From Phycicoccus duodecadis (GTDB lineage Bacteria; Actinomycetota; Actinomycetes; Actinomycetales; Dermatophilaceae): a stretch of DNA of 64,000 nucleotides. The notes beneath the pieces were generated by a model, which did no database searches, was not told the DNA's origin, and saw only the letters and a program-made list of their open reading frames with translations. Shown here in pieces: positions 44,341 to 53,009 of the stretch. Position numbers and translations under genes: made by a program. The stretch is from contig NZ_PJNE01000001.1 in the NCBI RefSeq assembly GCF_002846495.1, forward strand, positions 620,001-684,000, in the 5' to 3' direction. Each line of letters opens with the position of its first letter. The stretch's first letter is position 1.

Positions 44341-46320
44341 TCAGTGGGTGTGACCGGCGGCGGCCTCGGCCATCTGGGCGCGTCCGGCGCCGAGGACGGT
44401 CAGCGGCAGCAGGGTCTTGCCCGTGGGCCCGATCTCGATCTCGGTGCCCATCTGCGGGCAGACGCCGCAGTCGAAGCACGGGGTCCAGCGGCAGTCGTCG
44501 ACCTCGGTCTCGTCGAGGGCGTCCAGCCAGTCCTGCCAGAGCCACTCCTTGTCGAGCCCGGAGTCGACGTGGTCCCAGGGCAGGACCTCGGCCTCCTCGC
44601 GCTCACGGGTGGTGTACCAGGCCACGTCGACGCCCTGCGGCGTCAGCTCGCGCTCGGCGGCGGCCATCCACCGCTCGTAGGAGAAGTGCTCGCTCCAGCC
44701 GTCGAAGCGGCCACCGTCGCGCCACACCGCCTCGATGACGCGCCCGACGCGGCGGTCGCCGCGCGAGAGCAGCCCCTCGACGATGCCGGGCTTGCCGTCG
44801 TGGTAGCGGAAGCCGATGGCACTCGCGTAGCGGCGGTCGGCACGGATGGCCTCGCGCAGCTTGGCCAGGCGGGCGTCGGTCTCCTCGGCCCCGAGCTGCG
44901 CGGCCCACTGGAACGGGGTGTGCGGCTTGGGGACGAACCCGCCGATCGAGACCGTGCAGCGGATGTCGCGGCGGCCGCTGACCTCGCGGCCCGTCTCGAT
45001 GACGCGCTTCGCGAGCTCGGCGATCTGGAGGACGTCCTCGTCGGTCTCGGTGGGGAGCCCGCACATGAAGTAGAGCTTCACCTGCCGCCACCCCGCGCCG
45101 TACGCGGCCGCGACGGTGCGGATGAGGTCCTCCTCGCTGACCATCTTGTTGATGACCTTGCGGATGCGTTCGGACCCGCCCTCGGGCGCGAAGGTGAGCC
45201 CCGAGCGGCGTCCGTTGCGGGTGAGCTCGTTGGCGAGGTCGATGTTGAAGGCGTCGACGCGCGTGGACGGCAGCGACAGACCGGTGTTGGTGCCCTCGTA
45301 GCGGTCGGCCAGGCCCTTGGTGACCGCGGCGATCTCGGAGTGGTCGGCGCTCGAGAGCGAGAGCAGGCCCACCTCCTCGAAGCCGGTGGCGGCCAGGCCG
45401 CGCTCGACCATCTCGCCGATGCCGGTGATGGAGCGCTCGCGCACCGGGCGGGTGATCATCCCCGCCTGGCAGAACCGGCAGCCCCGCGTGCAGCCGCGGA
45501 AGATCTCGACCGACATCCGCTCGTGCACCGACTCGGCCAGCGGCACCAGCGGCTGCTTGGGGTAGGGCCACGCGTCGAGGTCCATGACGGTGTGCTTCGA
45601 GACCCGCCACGGCACGCCGGGGGCGTTGGGGGCGACGCGCTGGATGCGGCCGTCGGGCAGGTAGGTGACGTCGAAGAAGGCCGGCACGTAGACGCCGCCG
45701 GTGCGCGCCAGGCGCAGCAGGAGCTCGTGGCGACCGCCCGGGCGGCCCTCGCGCTTCCACGCCCCGACGATGTCGGTGATGGCGAGCACGGCCTCCTCGC
45801 CGTCACCCACCACCGCGCAGTCGACGAAGTCGGCGATGGTCTCGGGGTTGAAGGCCGCGTGGCCGCCGGCGACGACCAGCGGGTGGCTCTCGTCGCGGTC
45901 GGCCGCGTGCAGCGGGATGCCCGCGAGGTCGAGCGCGGTGAGCATGTTGGTGTAGCCGAGCTCGGTGGAGAACGACATCCCGAGCAGATCGAAGTCGCCG
46001 ACCGCGCGGTGGGCGTCGACGGTGAACTGCGGGACGGCGTGCTCGCGCATCAGCGCCTCGAGGTCGGGCCACACCGCGTAGGTGCGCTCCGCCAGGGCGT
46101 CGGGCCGCTCGTTGAGGACTTCGTACAGGATCATGACGCCCTGGTTCGGCACGCCGACCTCGTAGGCGTCGGGGTACATCAGGGCCCAGCGCACGGTGGC
46201 GTCGCCCCCGACGTCCCAGGGCTTGACCGTGGAGTTGAGCTCGCCGCCCACGTACTGGATGGGCTTGCTCACCTGCTCGAGCAGCGGCTCGAGGGCGGGG
46301 AAGACGGACTCACCGGACAT
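44341..46320 (-). CDS. B12-binding-type radical SAM protein (TIGR03960 family)
   Basis: A 659-residue protein. A cobalamin-binding-like Rossmann domain occupies about residues 40-200. The radical-SAM cluster motif is in EIFRGCTRGCRFCQAG (C-x3-C-x2-C), TFAPEGGSERIRKVINK follows in the barrel, and the C-terminus is cysteine-rich (CRWTPCFDCGVCPQ). Function unknown; it is the usual partner of DUF2344 proteins next to rne in actinobacteria, but here it is separated from its partner by an aminotransferase. The ATG has TACCCT six bases upstream (46327-46332). Confidence 0.9.
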   Translation of the reverse strand: MSGESVFPALEPLLEQVSKPIQYVGGELNSTVKPWDVGGDATVRWALMYPDAYEVGVPNQGVMILYEVLNERPDALAERTYAVWPDLEALMREHAVPQFTVDAHRAVGDFDLLGMSFSTELGYTNMLTALDLAGIPLHAADRDESHPLVVAGGHAAFNPETIADFVDCAVVGDGEEAVLAITDIVGAWKREGRPGGRHELLLRLARTGGVYVPAFFDVTYLPDGRIQRVAPNAPGVPWRVSKHTVMDLDAWPYPKQPLVPLAESVHERMSVEIFRGCTRGCRFCQAGMITRPVRERSITGIGEMVERGLAATGFEEVGLLSLSSADHSEIAAVTKGLADRYEGTNTGLSLPSTRVDAFNIDLANELTRNGRRSGLTFAPEGGSERIRKVINKMVSEEDLIRTVAAAYGAGWRQVKLYFMCGLPTETDEDVLQIAELAKRVIETGREVSGRRDIRCTVSIGGFVPKPHTPFQWAAQLGAEETDARLAKLREAIRADRRYASAIGFRYHDGKPGIVEGLLSRGDRRVGRVIEAVWRDGGRFDGWSEHFSYERWMAAAERELTPQGVDVAWYTTREREEAEVLPWDHVDSGLDKEWLWQDWLDALDETEVDDCRWTPCFDCGVCPQMGTEIEIGPTGKTLLPLTVLGAGRAQMAEAAAGHTH

Positions 46321-46326
46321 CCCCCC

Positions 46327-46332
46327 AGGGTA
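46327..46332 (-). promoter_or_regulatory. -10 hexamer TACCCT of the radical-SAM gene
   Basis: TACCCT on the minus strand followed by six bases and the ATG at 46320. The radical-SAM gene therefore has its own promoter in the 119-bp divergent gap. Confidence 0.55.
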
Positions 46333-46439
46333 GGTGGGGTGTCCACCTCCCCCAAACCGGTCGGCCGGCCCTGTCGAGCCCCGGTCGAGGCTCGCCCCGG
46401 GCGGTCGCCCCGACGCCGCGCCCGTGCGAGGCTCGTCCC

Positions 46440-47819
46440 ATGAGCGCGGAGCAGCAGGTCGACCTCGTCGTCATCGGGCTGGGGCCGGGGGGTGAGCACC
46501 TCGCCACCGAGGCCGCCCGGGCCGGGATGCGGGTCGTCGGCGTCGACGAGCGCCTGGTCGGCGGCGAGTGCCCGTACTACGGCTGCATCCCCAGCAAGAT
46601 GATGATCCGCGCCGCCAACCCGCTCGCGGAGGCCCACCGCGTGGCCGCCTTGGCGGGCTCGGCGACGACCGCCCCCGACTTCTCGGTGGTCGCCCGCCGC
46701 ATCCGCGAGGAGGCCACCGACGACTGGGACGACACGGTCGCGGTCGAGCGCCTCGAGAAGGCCGGCGTGGTGTTCGTGCGCGGCCACGGGCGGCTGGCCG
46801 GCGACGGCGTGGTCGAGGTCGGGGGCACCCGCTACGTCGCGTCGGTCGGCGTCGTGCTCAACACCGGCACCGCACCGGCCACTCCCCCGGTCGACGGCCT
46901 GGCCGACACCCCCTTCTGGACCAACCGCGAGGCGCTGCGAGCCACCGAGGCGCCCCGCTCGCTGGTCGTCATGGGCGGCGGCGCCATCGGGGCCGAGCTC
47001 GCGCAGGCGTTCTCGCGGTTCGGTACCCGCGTCAGCCTGGTCGAGGCCGCGCCGCGCATCCTGGCCCTCGAGGAGCCCGAGGCCTCCGTGGTCGTCGCGA
47101 AGGCCTTCGCCGGCGAGGGCATCCAGGTGCTGGCCGGTGCGAAGGTCGGCCGGGTCGCGCACGCCGACGGCCGGTTCGCCGTCACGGTGACCGACGGTGA
47201 CGGCACCGCGCTCGAGCTGGGCGCCGACCGCCTGCTGGTGGCCGCGGGGCGCCGCCCCAACCTGGCCGACGTCGGGCTCGACACCGTGGGCCTCGACCCT
47301 GCCGCCCGCTCCGTCGACGTCGACGAGCGGATGCGCGCCGGCGAACGGCTCTGGGCCATCGGCGACATCACGGGCAAGGGCGCCTTCACGCACCTGTCGA
47401 TGTACCAGGCCGGCATCGCGCTGCGCGACCTCACCGGCGCCGACGGGCCGTGGGCGAGCTACCACGCCGTGCCGCGCGTCACCTACACCGACCCGGAGGT
47501 GGGCGCGGTGGGGATGACCGAGCAGCAGGCCCGCGACGCCGGGGTCGATGTGCGCACCGGCTCGACCGCGCTCGGGACGAGCTCGCGGGGGTGGATCCAC
47601 GGGCCGGGCGGCGAGGGTGTCGTCAAGCTCGTCGAGGACCGTGCGGCCGGCCACCTGGTCGGCGCCACCTCGGTGGGGCCCACCGGCGGCGAGGTCCTGT
47701 CGATGCTGGCCACGGCCGTGCACGCGAAGGTCCCGACGGCGGTGCTGCGCGAGCAGGTGCTCGCCTACCCGACCTTCCACCGCGCCGTCGGGACCGCGCT
47801 GGCCGACCTCGACGCCTGA
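46440..47819 (+). CDS. Pyridine nucleotide-disulfide oxidoreductase (mercuric reductase / lipoamide dehydrogenase-like)
   Basis: A 459-residue flavoprotein: FAD site VIGLGPGGEHLATEA, redox disulfide GGECPYYGCIPSK (C-x4-C), NAD(P) site VMGGGAIGAELAQAFSRFG, LWAIGDITG, and the dimerisation domain ending AYPTFHRAVGTAL, which keeps the His-x4-Glu-type segment only in part (PTFHRAVG). Family members include lipoamide dehydrogenase and mercuric reductase. The CPYYGC motif instead of CLNVGC, and the lack of 2-oxoacid dehydrogenase neighbours, make lipoamide dehydrogenase unlikely. The physiological disulfide is unknown. It is convergent with the acyl-CoA synthetase gene. Confidence 0.87.
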   Translation: MSAEQQVDLVVIGLGPGGEHLATEAARAGMRVVGVDERLVGGECPYYGCIPSKMMIRAANPLAEAHRVAALAGSATTAPDFSVVARRIREEATDDWDDTVAVERLEKAGVVFVRGHGRLAGDGVVEVGGTRYVASVGVVLNTGTAPATPPVDGLADTPFWTNREALRATEAPRSLVVMGGGAIGAELAQAFSRFGTRVSLVEAAPRILALEEPEASVVVAKAFAGEGIQVLAGAKVGRVAHADGRFAVTVTDGDGTALELGADRLLVAAGRRPNLADVGLDTVGLDPAARSVDVDERMRAGERLWAIGDITGKGAFTHLSMYQAGIALRDLTGADGPWASYHAVPRVTYTDPEVGAVGMTEQQARDAGVDVRTGSTALGTSSRGWIHGPGGEGVVKLVEDRAAGHLVGATSVGPTGGEVLSMLATAVHAKVPTAVLREQVLAYPTFHRAVGTALADLDA

Positions 47820-47875
47820 GCGGCACGGCGCGGATCCTCACGCGTGACGCGGAACCTCGCGCACGTCGGGGATGC

Positions 47876-47927
47876 ATCCGCGTCCGGGCGTACCATCCGC
47901 GTCCGGACGTACCATCCGCGCCGACGG
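47876..47927. repeat. Tandem 19-bp repeats between convergent genes
   Basis: ATCCGCGTCCGGGCGTACC, a copy with one change, and a partial third copy, in the 136-bp gap between the oxidoreductase and acyl-CoA synthetase stop codons. It shares the string CCGCGTCC with the array at 24.3 kb. Confidence 0.75.
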
Positions 47928-47955
47928 TGACCCGCCCGACGCCCGGCTCGGTCGC

Positions 47956-49827
47956 TCAGCCGGTGTAGTGCGCGTCCAGCAGGCCCTGGTAGCGGTCGGC
48001 CACGACCTTGCGCTTGAGCTTCAGGCTGGGGGTCAGCTCACCGTCCTCGACCGAGAGGTCGTGCTCGAGGATGGTGAACTTCTTGATGGTCTCCCAGCGG
48101 TTCAGCCCGGCGTTCAGCTCGTCGACGTAGCCCTGCACCATCGCGTGGGCCTCGGGCGAGGTCACGACCTCGGCGTAGGGGCGGCCCGCCATCCCGTGCT
48201 GGGCCGCCCACGCGGCCATGGCGTCGGCGTCGAGGGTCACCAGGGCCGACACGAAGTTGCGGTCGGCACCGTGCACGACGAGCTGGCTGGCGTACGGGCA
48301 CAGGCCCTTGAACCGCGACTCGATGACCGAGGGCGCGACGTACTTGCCGCCGCTGGTCTTGAACAGGTCCTTCTTGCGGTCGGTGATCGACAGGAAGCCG
48401 CGCTCGTCGAGCTCCCCGATGTCGCCGGTGTGCAGCCAGCCGTCGGCGTCGATGGTCTCGGCCGTCGCCTCGGGGTTGTTGTGGTAGCCCTCCATGTTGC
48501 CCGGGCCCCGCAGCAGGATCTCGCCGTCGCCGGCGATGCGGACCTCGATGCCGGGCAGCGGCCACCCGACGGTGCCGTAGCGGTAGGCCTTGGTGCGGTT
48601 GACGAACGAGGCGGCGCTGGTCTCGGTCAGCCCGTAGCCCTCGGCGATGAGCATCCCCATGCCGTCGAACCAGCGGGCGATGTCCTGGTTCAGGGCCGCC
48701 GAGCCCGAGATGAAGAAGCGGATGTTGCCTCCGAAGCGCTGGCGGATCTTGGCGGCGACCAGCCGGTCGAGGACGGCGTACTTCAGCGCCAGCATCCCCG
48801 AGGGGTCGCGGCCCTGCTCGCGCAGCTCGCTGACCTGCCGGCCGGTGTCGCTCGCGGCGCGGAAGAGCCTGGCCTTGAGGCCGCCCTCGGCCTCCATCAT
48901 CATCTGGATGCGCGCGTAGGCCTTCTCGAAGATGCGCGGCGCGGCGCCCATGAAGGTGGGCTTCACCACGGCCAGGTTGTCGACGATCCTGTCGATGCGG
49001 CCGTCGATGGCGGTGGCGAACCCGATCTGCAGCGGCAGGGTCAGCAGGTTCTTGCCGAAGACGTGCGCCAGCGGCAGCCACAGGTACTGCACGTCGTCCT
49101 CGGACAGGATGTCGATCGCCTCGACGGCCGCGCTCTCGTAGGTCCAGCAGCGGTGCGGCAGACGCACGCCCTTGGGCCGGCCGGTGGTGCCCGAGGTGTA
49201 GATGATGGTGGCCAGCTGGTCGGGCCGGGTGGCGTCGATGCGCGCGTCGACCGCACCGGGGTCGCCCGCCAGGTACTCGCGCCCGAGGGCGCGCAGCTCG
49301 TCGAGGGTGAGGGTCCAGTCGTCGGCGTCCGGGACGCCGGTCATCAGCACGACCCGCCCGAGACCCGGGGTGCGCGTGCGCACCGAGCGCAGCTTCTCGA
49401 GCTGCTCGGCGTCCTCGGCGAAGACGACCTTGGTGGCCGAGTCGCCGAGGATGAACGCCACGTCGTCCGCGATGGTCGTGGGGTAGATGGTGGTCGTCGC
49501 GGCACCGGCGACCATGATGGCCAGATCCGCGACGGCCCACTCGTAGCGGGTCCCCGAGGCGATGGCCACCCGGTCCTCGGGCTCGACCCCGAGCGCGATG
49601 ATGCCGGCGCCCAGCTCGCGCACCACGGTGTCGAGCTCGCTCCAGGTGACCGTGACCCAGTCCTCGCCGCTCGCGGAGGCGACGGCGTGCAGGAAGGCCG
49701 GGCGCCCGGCCGAGGCCGCCACCCGGTCACGGAACAGGTGCCCGACGCTCGCCGCCCGCCCGTCGAGGACGCTCTGGTCGATGGGCTCGTCGGCGGGGCT
49801 GTGGATCTGCGGCGTCGCGCGCAACAT
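47956..49827 (-). CDS. Long-chain fatty-acid-CoA ligase (AMP-forming)
   Basis: A 623-residue ANL-superfamily enzyme: TIIYTSGTTGRPKGVRLPH (P-loop), AEGYGLTETSAASF, WLHTGDIGELDERGFLSITD and DRKKDLFKTSGGKYVAP (hinge and adenylation motifs), and a C-terminal lid with the catalytic lysine in TPSLKLKRKVV. It activates fatty acids to acyl-CoA through acyl-AMP. Length and order match actinobacterial FadD15-like proteins. I chose the ATG at 49827, since the open frame extends 18 codons further without a ribosome-binding site. It is downstream of rodA but on its own. Confidence 0.93.
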   Translation of the reverse strand: MLRATPQIHSPADEPIDQSVLDGRAASVGHLFRDRVAASAGRPAFLHAVASASGEDWVTVTWSELDTVVRELGAGIIALGVEPEDRVAIASGTRYEWAVADLAIMVAGAATTTIYPTTIADDVAFILGDSATKVVFAEDAEQLEKLRSVRTRTPGLGRVVLMTGVPDADDWTLTLDELRALGREYLAGDPGAVDARIDATRPDQLATIIYTSGTTGRPKGVRLPHRCWTYESAAVEAIDILSEDDVQYLWLPLAHVFGKNLLTLPLQIGFATAIDGRIDRIVDNLAVVKPTFMGAAPRIFEKAYARIQMMMEAEGGLKARLFRAASDTGRQVSELREQGRDPSGMLALKYAVLDRLVAAKIRQRFGGNIRFFISGSAALNQDIARWFDGMGMLIAEGYGLTETSAASFVNRTKAYRYGTVGWPLPGIEVRIAGDGEILLRGPGNMEGYHNNPEATAETIDADGWLHTGDIGELDERGFLSITDRKKDLFKTSGGKYVAPSVIESRFKGLCPYASQLVVHGADRNFVSALVTLDADAMAAWAAQHGMAGRPYAEVVTSPEAHAMVQGYVDELNAGLNRWETIKKFTILEHDLSVEDGELTPSLKLKRKVVADRYQGLLDAHYTG

Positions 49828-49923
49828 CGGGAACCGTCCTCGGCTTCGGTGGCGTGGTCCGCAATCGTGACACACCCCCACACCCGGCGGTGCCGATCCC
49901 GGAGCGCGTCGGTCGCCGGGCGG

Positions 49924-51033
49924 TCACCAGCGGCGCTCGCCCTGGGTGGCGTCAACGAGCCCGACGGCCAGCCAGGAGACGAGCATCGACGTCCCGCCGT
50001 ACGACACGAACGGCAACGGCAGGCCGGTCACGGGCAGCAGCGCCAGGTTCATCCCCACGTTCTCGACGACCTGAACGGCCAGCCAGGTGGCCACGCCGAC
50101 CCCGACGAGCCGGCCGAAGGCGTCCGTGGCCCGGGCCGCCACGACCAGCACCCGCACCACCACCACGGCCAGGACGAGCAGCAGCCCGGCGGCCCCGACG
50201 AAGCCCAGCTCCTCTCCCGCGACCGAGAACACGAAGTCGTTGAGCTGGAAGGGCACGAACCCGCCCTGGGTACGCGGGCCCTGCATGAAGCCCTGCCCCC
50301 ACAGCCCGCCACCGCCGATGGCCAGCCTCACCTGGCGGGTCTGGTAGCCCGCGCCCAGCGGGTCGGCGGTGGGGTCGGCGAAGGCGGTCAGCCGCGCCCG
50401 CTGGTAGTCGCTGAGCAGCGGGGTGGTCCAGGCGGCCACGAAGGCCACGACCGCCAGCCCCACGGCCACGGCCACCCACCGCCGGGGCGCACCACCGACC
50501 ACGACCACCGCGAAGCCGAGGGCCAGGAGCACCAGGGCGGTGCCGAGGTCGGGCTGCACCACGACCAGCGCGGTGGGGACGCCGACCAGCACGGCTGCCG
50601 CCACCAGGTCGCGCCCGCCCGGGTCGGCGCCCCGGTCGAGCCGGTGGGCCAGCAGCGCCGCCAGGGCCAGGGTGAGACCGACCTTGACCAGCTCGGCCGG
50701 TTGGAGGGTGAACCCACCCGCCAGCGGGATCCACGAGCGCGACCCGTTGATGGTGGTGCCCAGCGGAGTGCGCACGAGCACGAGCAGGACCACCCCGACC
50801 GCCCATACCCACGGCGCCCCCGCGCGCACCCGGTCGCGACCGGCCCGGCTGACCAGCAGGGCCACGGCCAGGCCCACCGCCGCGGTGACGAGATGGCGGA
50901 CCAGGTATGCGTCACCGGCCGTGCGGACGGTGGCCGACCACACCAGCAGCGCCCCGACGACCGAGGCGCCACCTGCGGCGACGTACAGCCCGAGGTCGTG
51001 CCGCGCCCACCGGCGCAGCCCGACCGGTGCCAC
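49924..51033 (-). CDS. rodA: RodA/FtsW-family peptidoglycan glycosyltransferase
   Basis: A 369-residue SEDS protein with about ten membrane helices. Conserved pieces: RTPLGTTINGSRSWIPLAG and LQPAELVKVGLTL near the middle, VVQPDLGTALVLL, the catalytic-site loop FVFSVAGEELGFVGA and PLPFVSYGGTSMLVSWLAVGL at the end. It polymerises lipid II. The GTG at 51033 starts seven bases after the ribF stop; an ATG at 51075 inside ribF would add 14 residues. It follows ribF and has no mreBCD or class B PBP neighbour in the window, the usual company of rodA. Confidence 0.92.
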   Translation of the reverse strand: MAPVGLRRWARHDLGLYVAAGGASVVGALLVWSATVRTAGDAYLVRHLVTAAVGLAVALLVSRAGRDRVRAGAPWVWAVGVVLLVLVRTPLGTTINGSRSWIPLAGGFTLQPAELVKVGLTLALAALLAHRLDRGADPGGRDLVAAAVLVGVPTALVVVQPDLGTALVLLALGFAVVVVGGAPRRWVAVAVGLAVVAFVAAWTTPLLSDYQRARLTAFADPTADPLGAGYQTRQVRLAIGGGGLWGQGFMQGPRTQGGFVPFQLNDFVFSVAGEELGFVGAAGLLLVLAVVVVRVLVVAARATDAFGRLVGVGVATWLAVQVVENVGMNLALLPVTGLPLPFVSYGGTSMLVSWLAVGLVDATQGERRW

Positions 51034-51038
51034 GCGGC

Positions 51039-52001
51039 TCAGCGCGGGACGATGTTCGTCAGCAGCTCGCGGCACCGCTCGACGTCCCCGGCCATCGCGG
51101 TGGTGAGCTCCTCGACGCTCTCGAAGCGCAGGGTGGGGCGGATGTGGTCGACGAACTCGACCATCACCGTCTCGTCGTAGAGGTCGAGGTCGTCGCGGTC
51201 GAGGACGTAGGCCTCGACGGTGCGCCGGTCGCCGGTGTCGAAGGTCGGGTTGGTCCCGACGCTGATGGCCGCCGGCATGGTGCGGTCCGGCTCCTCGTCG
51301 CCGAGGTCCATCCGGGTGAGCCAGCCGGCGTAGACACCCTCCTGCGGCACCAGGCCGAGGGAGTCGGCCGACAGGTTGGCCGTGGGGTAGCCGAGGCCGC
51401 GGCCGCGATGGTTGCCGTGCACGACCGTGCCGACGACACGGTGGGGGCGCCCCAAGATGCGGGCGGCGTCGGCGACGTCACCGGCCAGCAGCCGGGCGCG
51501 GATGACCGTGGACGAGTAGCGCTCCCCCTCCCCGACGTCGTCGAGCGAGAGCACCTCGAAGCCGAAGCGCTCGCCGAGGTCGGCCAGCGTCGACACGTCG
51601 CCGGAGTTGCGGTAGCCGAAGCGGGTGTCCAGCCCGACGACGACGCAGCGGGCGTCGAGGTCGCGCACGAAGACCTCGGTGACGAAGTCCTCGGGGCTCT
51701 GCTGGGCGAAGTCGGTGGTGAAGTCCATGACCAGCAGCCCGTCGATGCCGGTGTCGGCCAGGAGGTCGTCGCGCACCCGGCCGGGCGAGATCAGCTCGGG
51801 CGCCCGCTCGGGGTGCAGGACGGCCACCGGGTGCGGGTCGAAGGTGACCGCGACGGTCGGCAGCCCGAGCCGCTGGCCGGCCTCGACCAGGGCCGAGAGC
51901 ACCGCCTTGTGGCCTCGGTGGACGCCGTCGAAGTTGCCGAGCGTGAGCACGCACGGTCGCAGGGACTCGGGCGTGGCGGCGAGGTCGGTCCATCGGTGCA
52001 C
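51039..52001 (-). CDS. ribF: Bifunctional riboflavin kinase/FAD synthetase
   Basis: A 320-residue RibF: N-terminal FAD synthetase with LTLGNFDGVHRGHKAVL and VTFDPHPVAVL, RYSSTVIRARLLAGDV between domains, then the riboflavin kinase with GRGLGYPTANLSAD and FVDHIRPTLRFESVEEL. It makes FMN and then FAD, the substrate of ApbE and of several flavoproteins here. The GTG at 52001 is set by TAGAGT seven bases upstream (52009-52014); in-frame codons upstream of that hexamer would not be transcribed. In most bacteria rpsO follows ribF; here rodA does. Confidence 0.96.
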   Translation of the reverse strand: MHRWTDLAATPESLRPCVLTLGNFDGVHRGHKAVLSALVEAGQRLGLPTVAVTFDPHPVAVLHPERAPELISPGRVRDDLLADTGIDGLLVMDFTTDFAQQSPEDFVTEVFVRDLDARCVVVGLDTRFGYRNSGDVSTLADLGERFGFEVLSLDDVGEGERYSSTVIRARLLAGDVADAARILGRPHRVVGTVVHGNHRGRGLGYPTANLSADSLGLVPQEGVYAGWLTRMDLGDEEPDRTMPAAISVGTNPTFDTGDRRTVEAYVLDRDDLDLYDETVMVEFVDHIRPTLRFESVEELTTAMAGDVERCRELLTNIVPR

Positions 52002-52008
52002 GACCCCC

Positions 52009-52014
52009 ACTCTA
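52009..52014 (-). promoter_or_regulatory. -10 hexamer TAGAGT of ribF
   Basis: TAGAGT on the minus strand followed by seven bases and GTG at 52001. It indicates a ribF-rodA promoter separate from the truB operon. Confidence 0.55.
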
Positions 52015-52082
52015 GGACTCGGTGCACCGCCCTCCGGCGCGGGCCACGCCGTGGTCGTCACGGCGTCGAGGCCGGGCCCGGG

Positions 52083-53009
52083 TCAGGTCGCGGCGGGCGC
52101 GAAGACGACGAGCGAACGGGCCGCGCCGCGGGTCTCGTCGAGCACCGCTACCAGGGTGCCGTCGGGCCCGAACGCGGCCACCGGGCCGGGCCGGCCGGGC
52201 TCGGCGGAGGCCACCTTCTGGCCGTACCCGACGGCCCGCGCCTCGGCCTGGGTGAGCTCGCGGACCGGGAAGGCGGCGCGGGCGGCGTCGGCGAGCGGGA
52301 CGACCGGCATCGGCTCGCCCTGGCGGGCCTCGAGGCCGGCCAGCGTGGTGGCGTCGGCGAGGGTGAACCCGCCCACCCGCGTCCGGCGCAGGGCGGTGAG
52401 GTGCCCGCCGGTGCCGAGGGCTGCGCCCAGGTCACGGGCCAGCGCGCGCACGTAGGTGCCCGACGAGACGGTGACCTCGACGTCGACGTCCAGCACCGGG
52501 ACACTGCTGACGAGCTCGGGGCGCAGGTCGCCCACGACGAAGCGCGCGACGGTGACCGGCCGGGCCGCGAGCTCGACGTCCTCACCGGCCCGGACCCGGT
52601 GGTAGGAACGCCGCCCGTCGACCTTGATCGCGCTGACGGAGCTGGGCACCTGCTGGATGTCGCCGGTGAGGTCGGCGACGGCGGCCTCGACGGCGGCGCG
52701 GTCGAGGCCCAGGGCGCCGGCCGCGGCCGTGACCTCGCCCTCGGCGTCGTCGGTGAGGGTGGCCTGCCCCAGGCGGACGGTGGCCGTGTAGTCCTTGTCG
52801 GAGCCGACCAGGAAGGTCAGCAGCCGGGTGGCGCGCCCCACCCCGAGCACCAGCACGCCGGTGGCCATCGGGTCGAGGGTGCCGGCGTGGCCCACCTTGC
52901 GGGTGGCGCACAGCCGGCGCGCCCGCGCCACGACGTCGTGGCTGGTCCAGTCGCGGGGCTTGTCGACGACCAGGACGCCGTCGGGGGTCGGCTCAGCGCT
53001 GCTCGGCAC
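52083..53009 (-). CDS. truB: tRNA pseudouridine(55) synthase TruB
   Basis: A 308-residue TruB: GVLVVDKPRDWTSHDVV, the catalytic aspartate in VGHAGTLDPMATGVLVLG, KDYTATVRLGQAT, and the C-terminal PUA-like segment (PGRPGPVAAFGPDGTLVAV). It makes the T-loop pseudouridine in tRNA. The GTG at 53009 overlaps the end of rbfA by 17 bases; longer versions read into Thr/Arg repeats that are the shadow of the rbfA acidic tail. Confidence 0.95.
   Translation of the reverse strand: MPSSAEPTPDGVLVVDKPRDWTSHDVVARARRLCATRKVGHAGTLDPMATGVLVLGVGRATRLLTFLVGSDKDYTATVRLGQATLTDDAEGEVTAAAGALGLDRAAVEAAVADLTGDIQQVPSSVSAIKVDGRRSYHRVRAGEDVELAARPVTVARFVVGDLRPELVSSVPVLDVDVEVTVSSGTYVRALARDLGAALGTGGHLTALRRTRVGGFTLADATTLAGLEARQGEPMPVVPLADAARAAFPVRELTQAEARAVGYGQKVASAEPGRPGPVAAFGPDGTLVAVLDETRGAARSLVVFAPAAT

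Noticed and set aside
38771..44353. Very long open frame on the plus strand opposite rne
   Set aside because: It is the complement of the Ala/Gly/Arg-rich rne arms, which lack stops in GC-rich DNA. It has low-complexity composition and runs on in another frame over the aminotransferase gene. rne has clear family motifs.
46440..47819. Lipoamide dehydrogenase (lpd)
   Set aside because: The active-site motif CPYYGC and the incomplete C-terminal His-Glu segment do not match lpd, and no 2-oxoacid dehydrogenase genes are adjacent.
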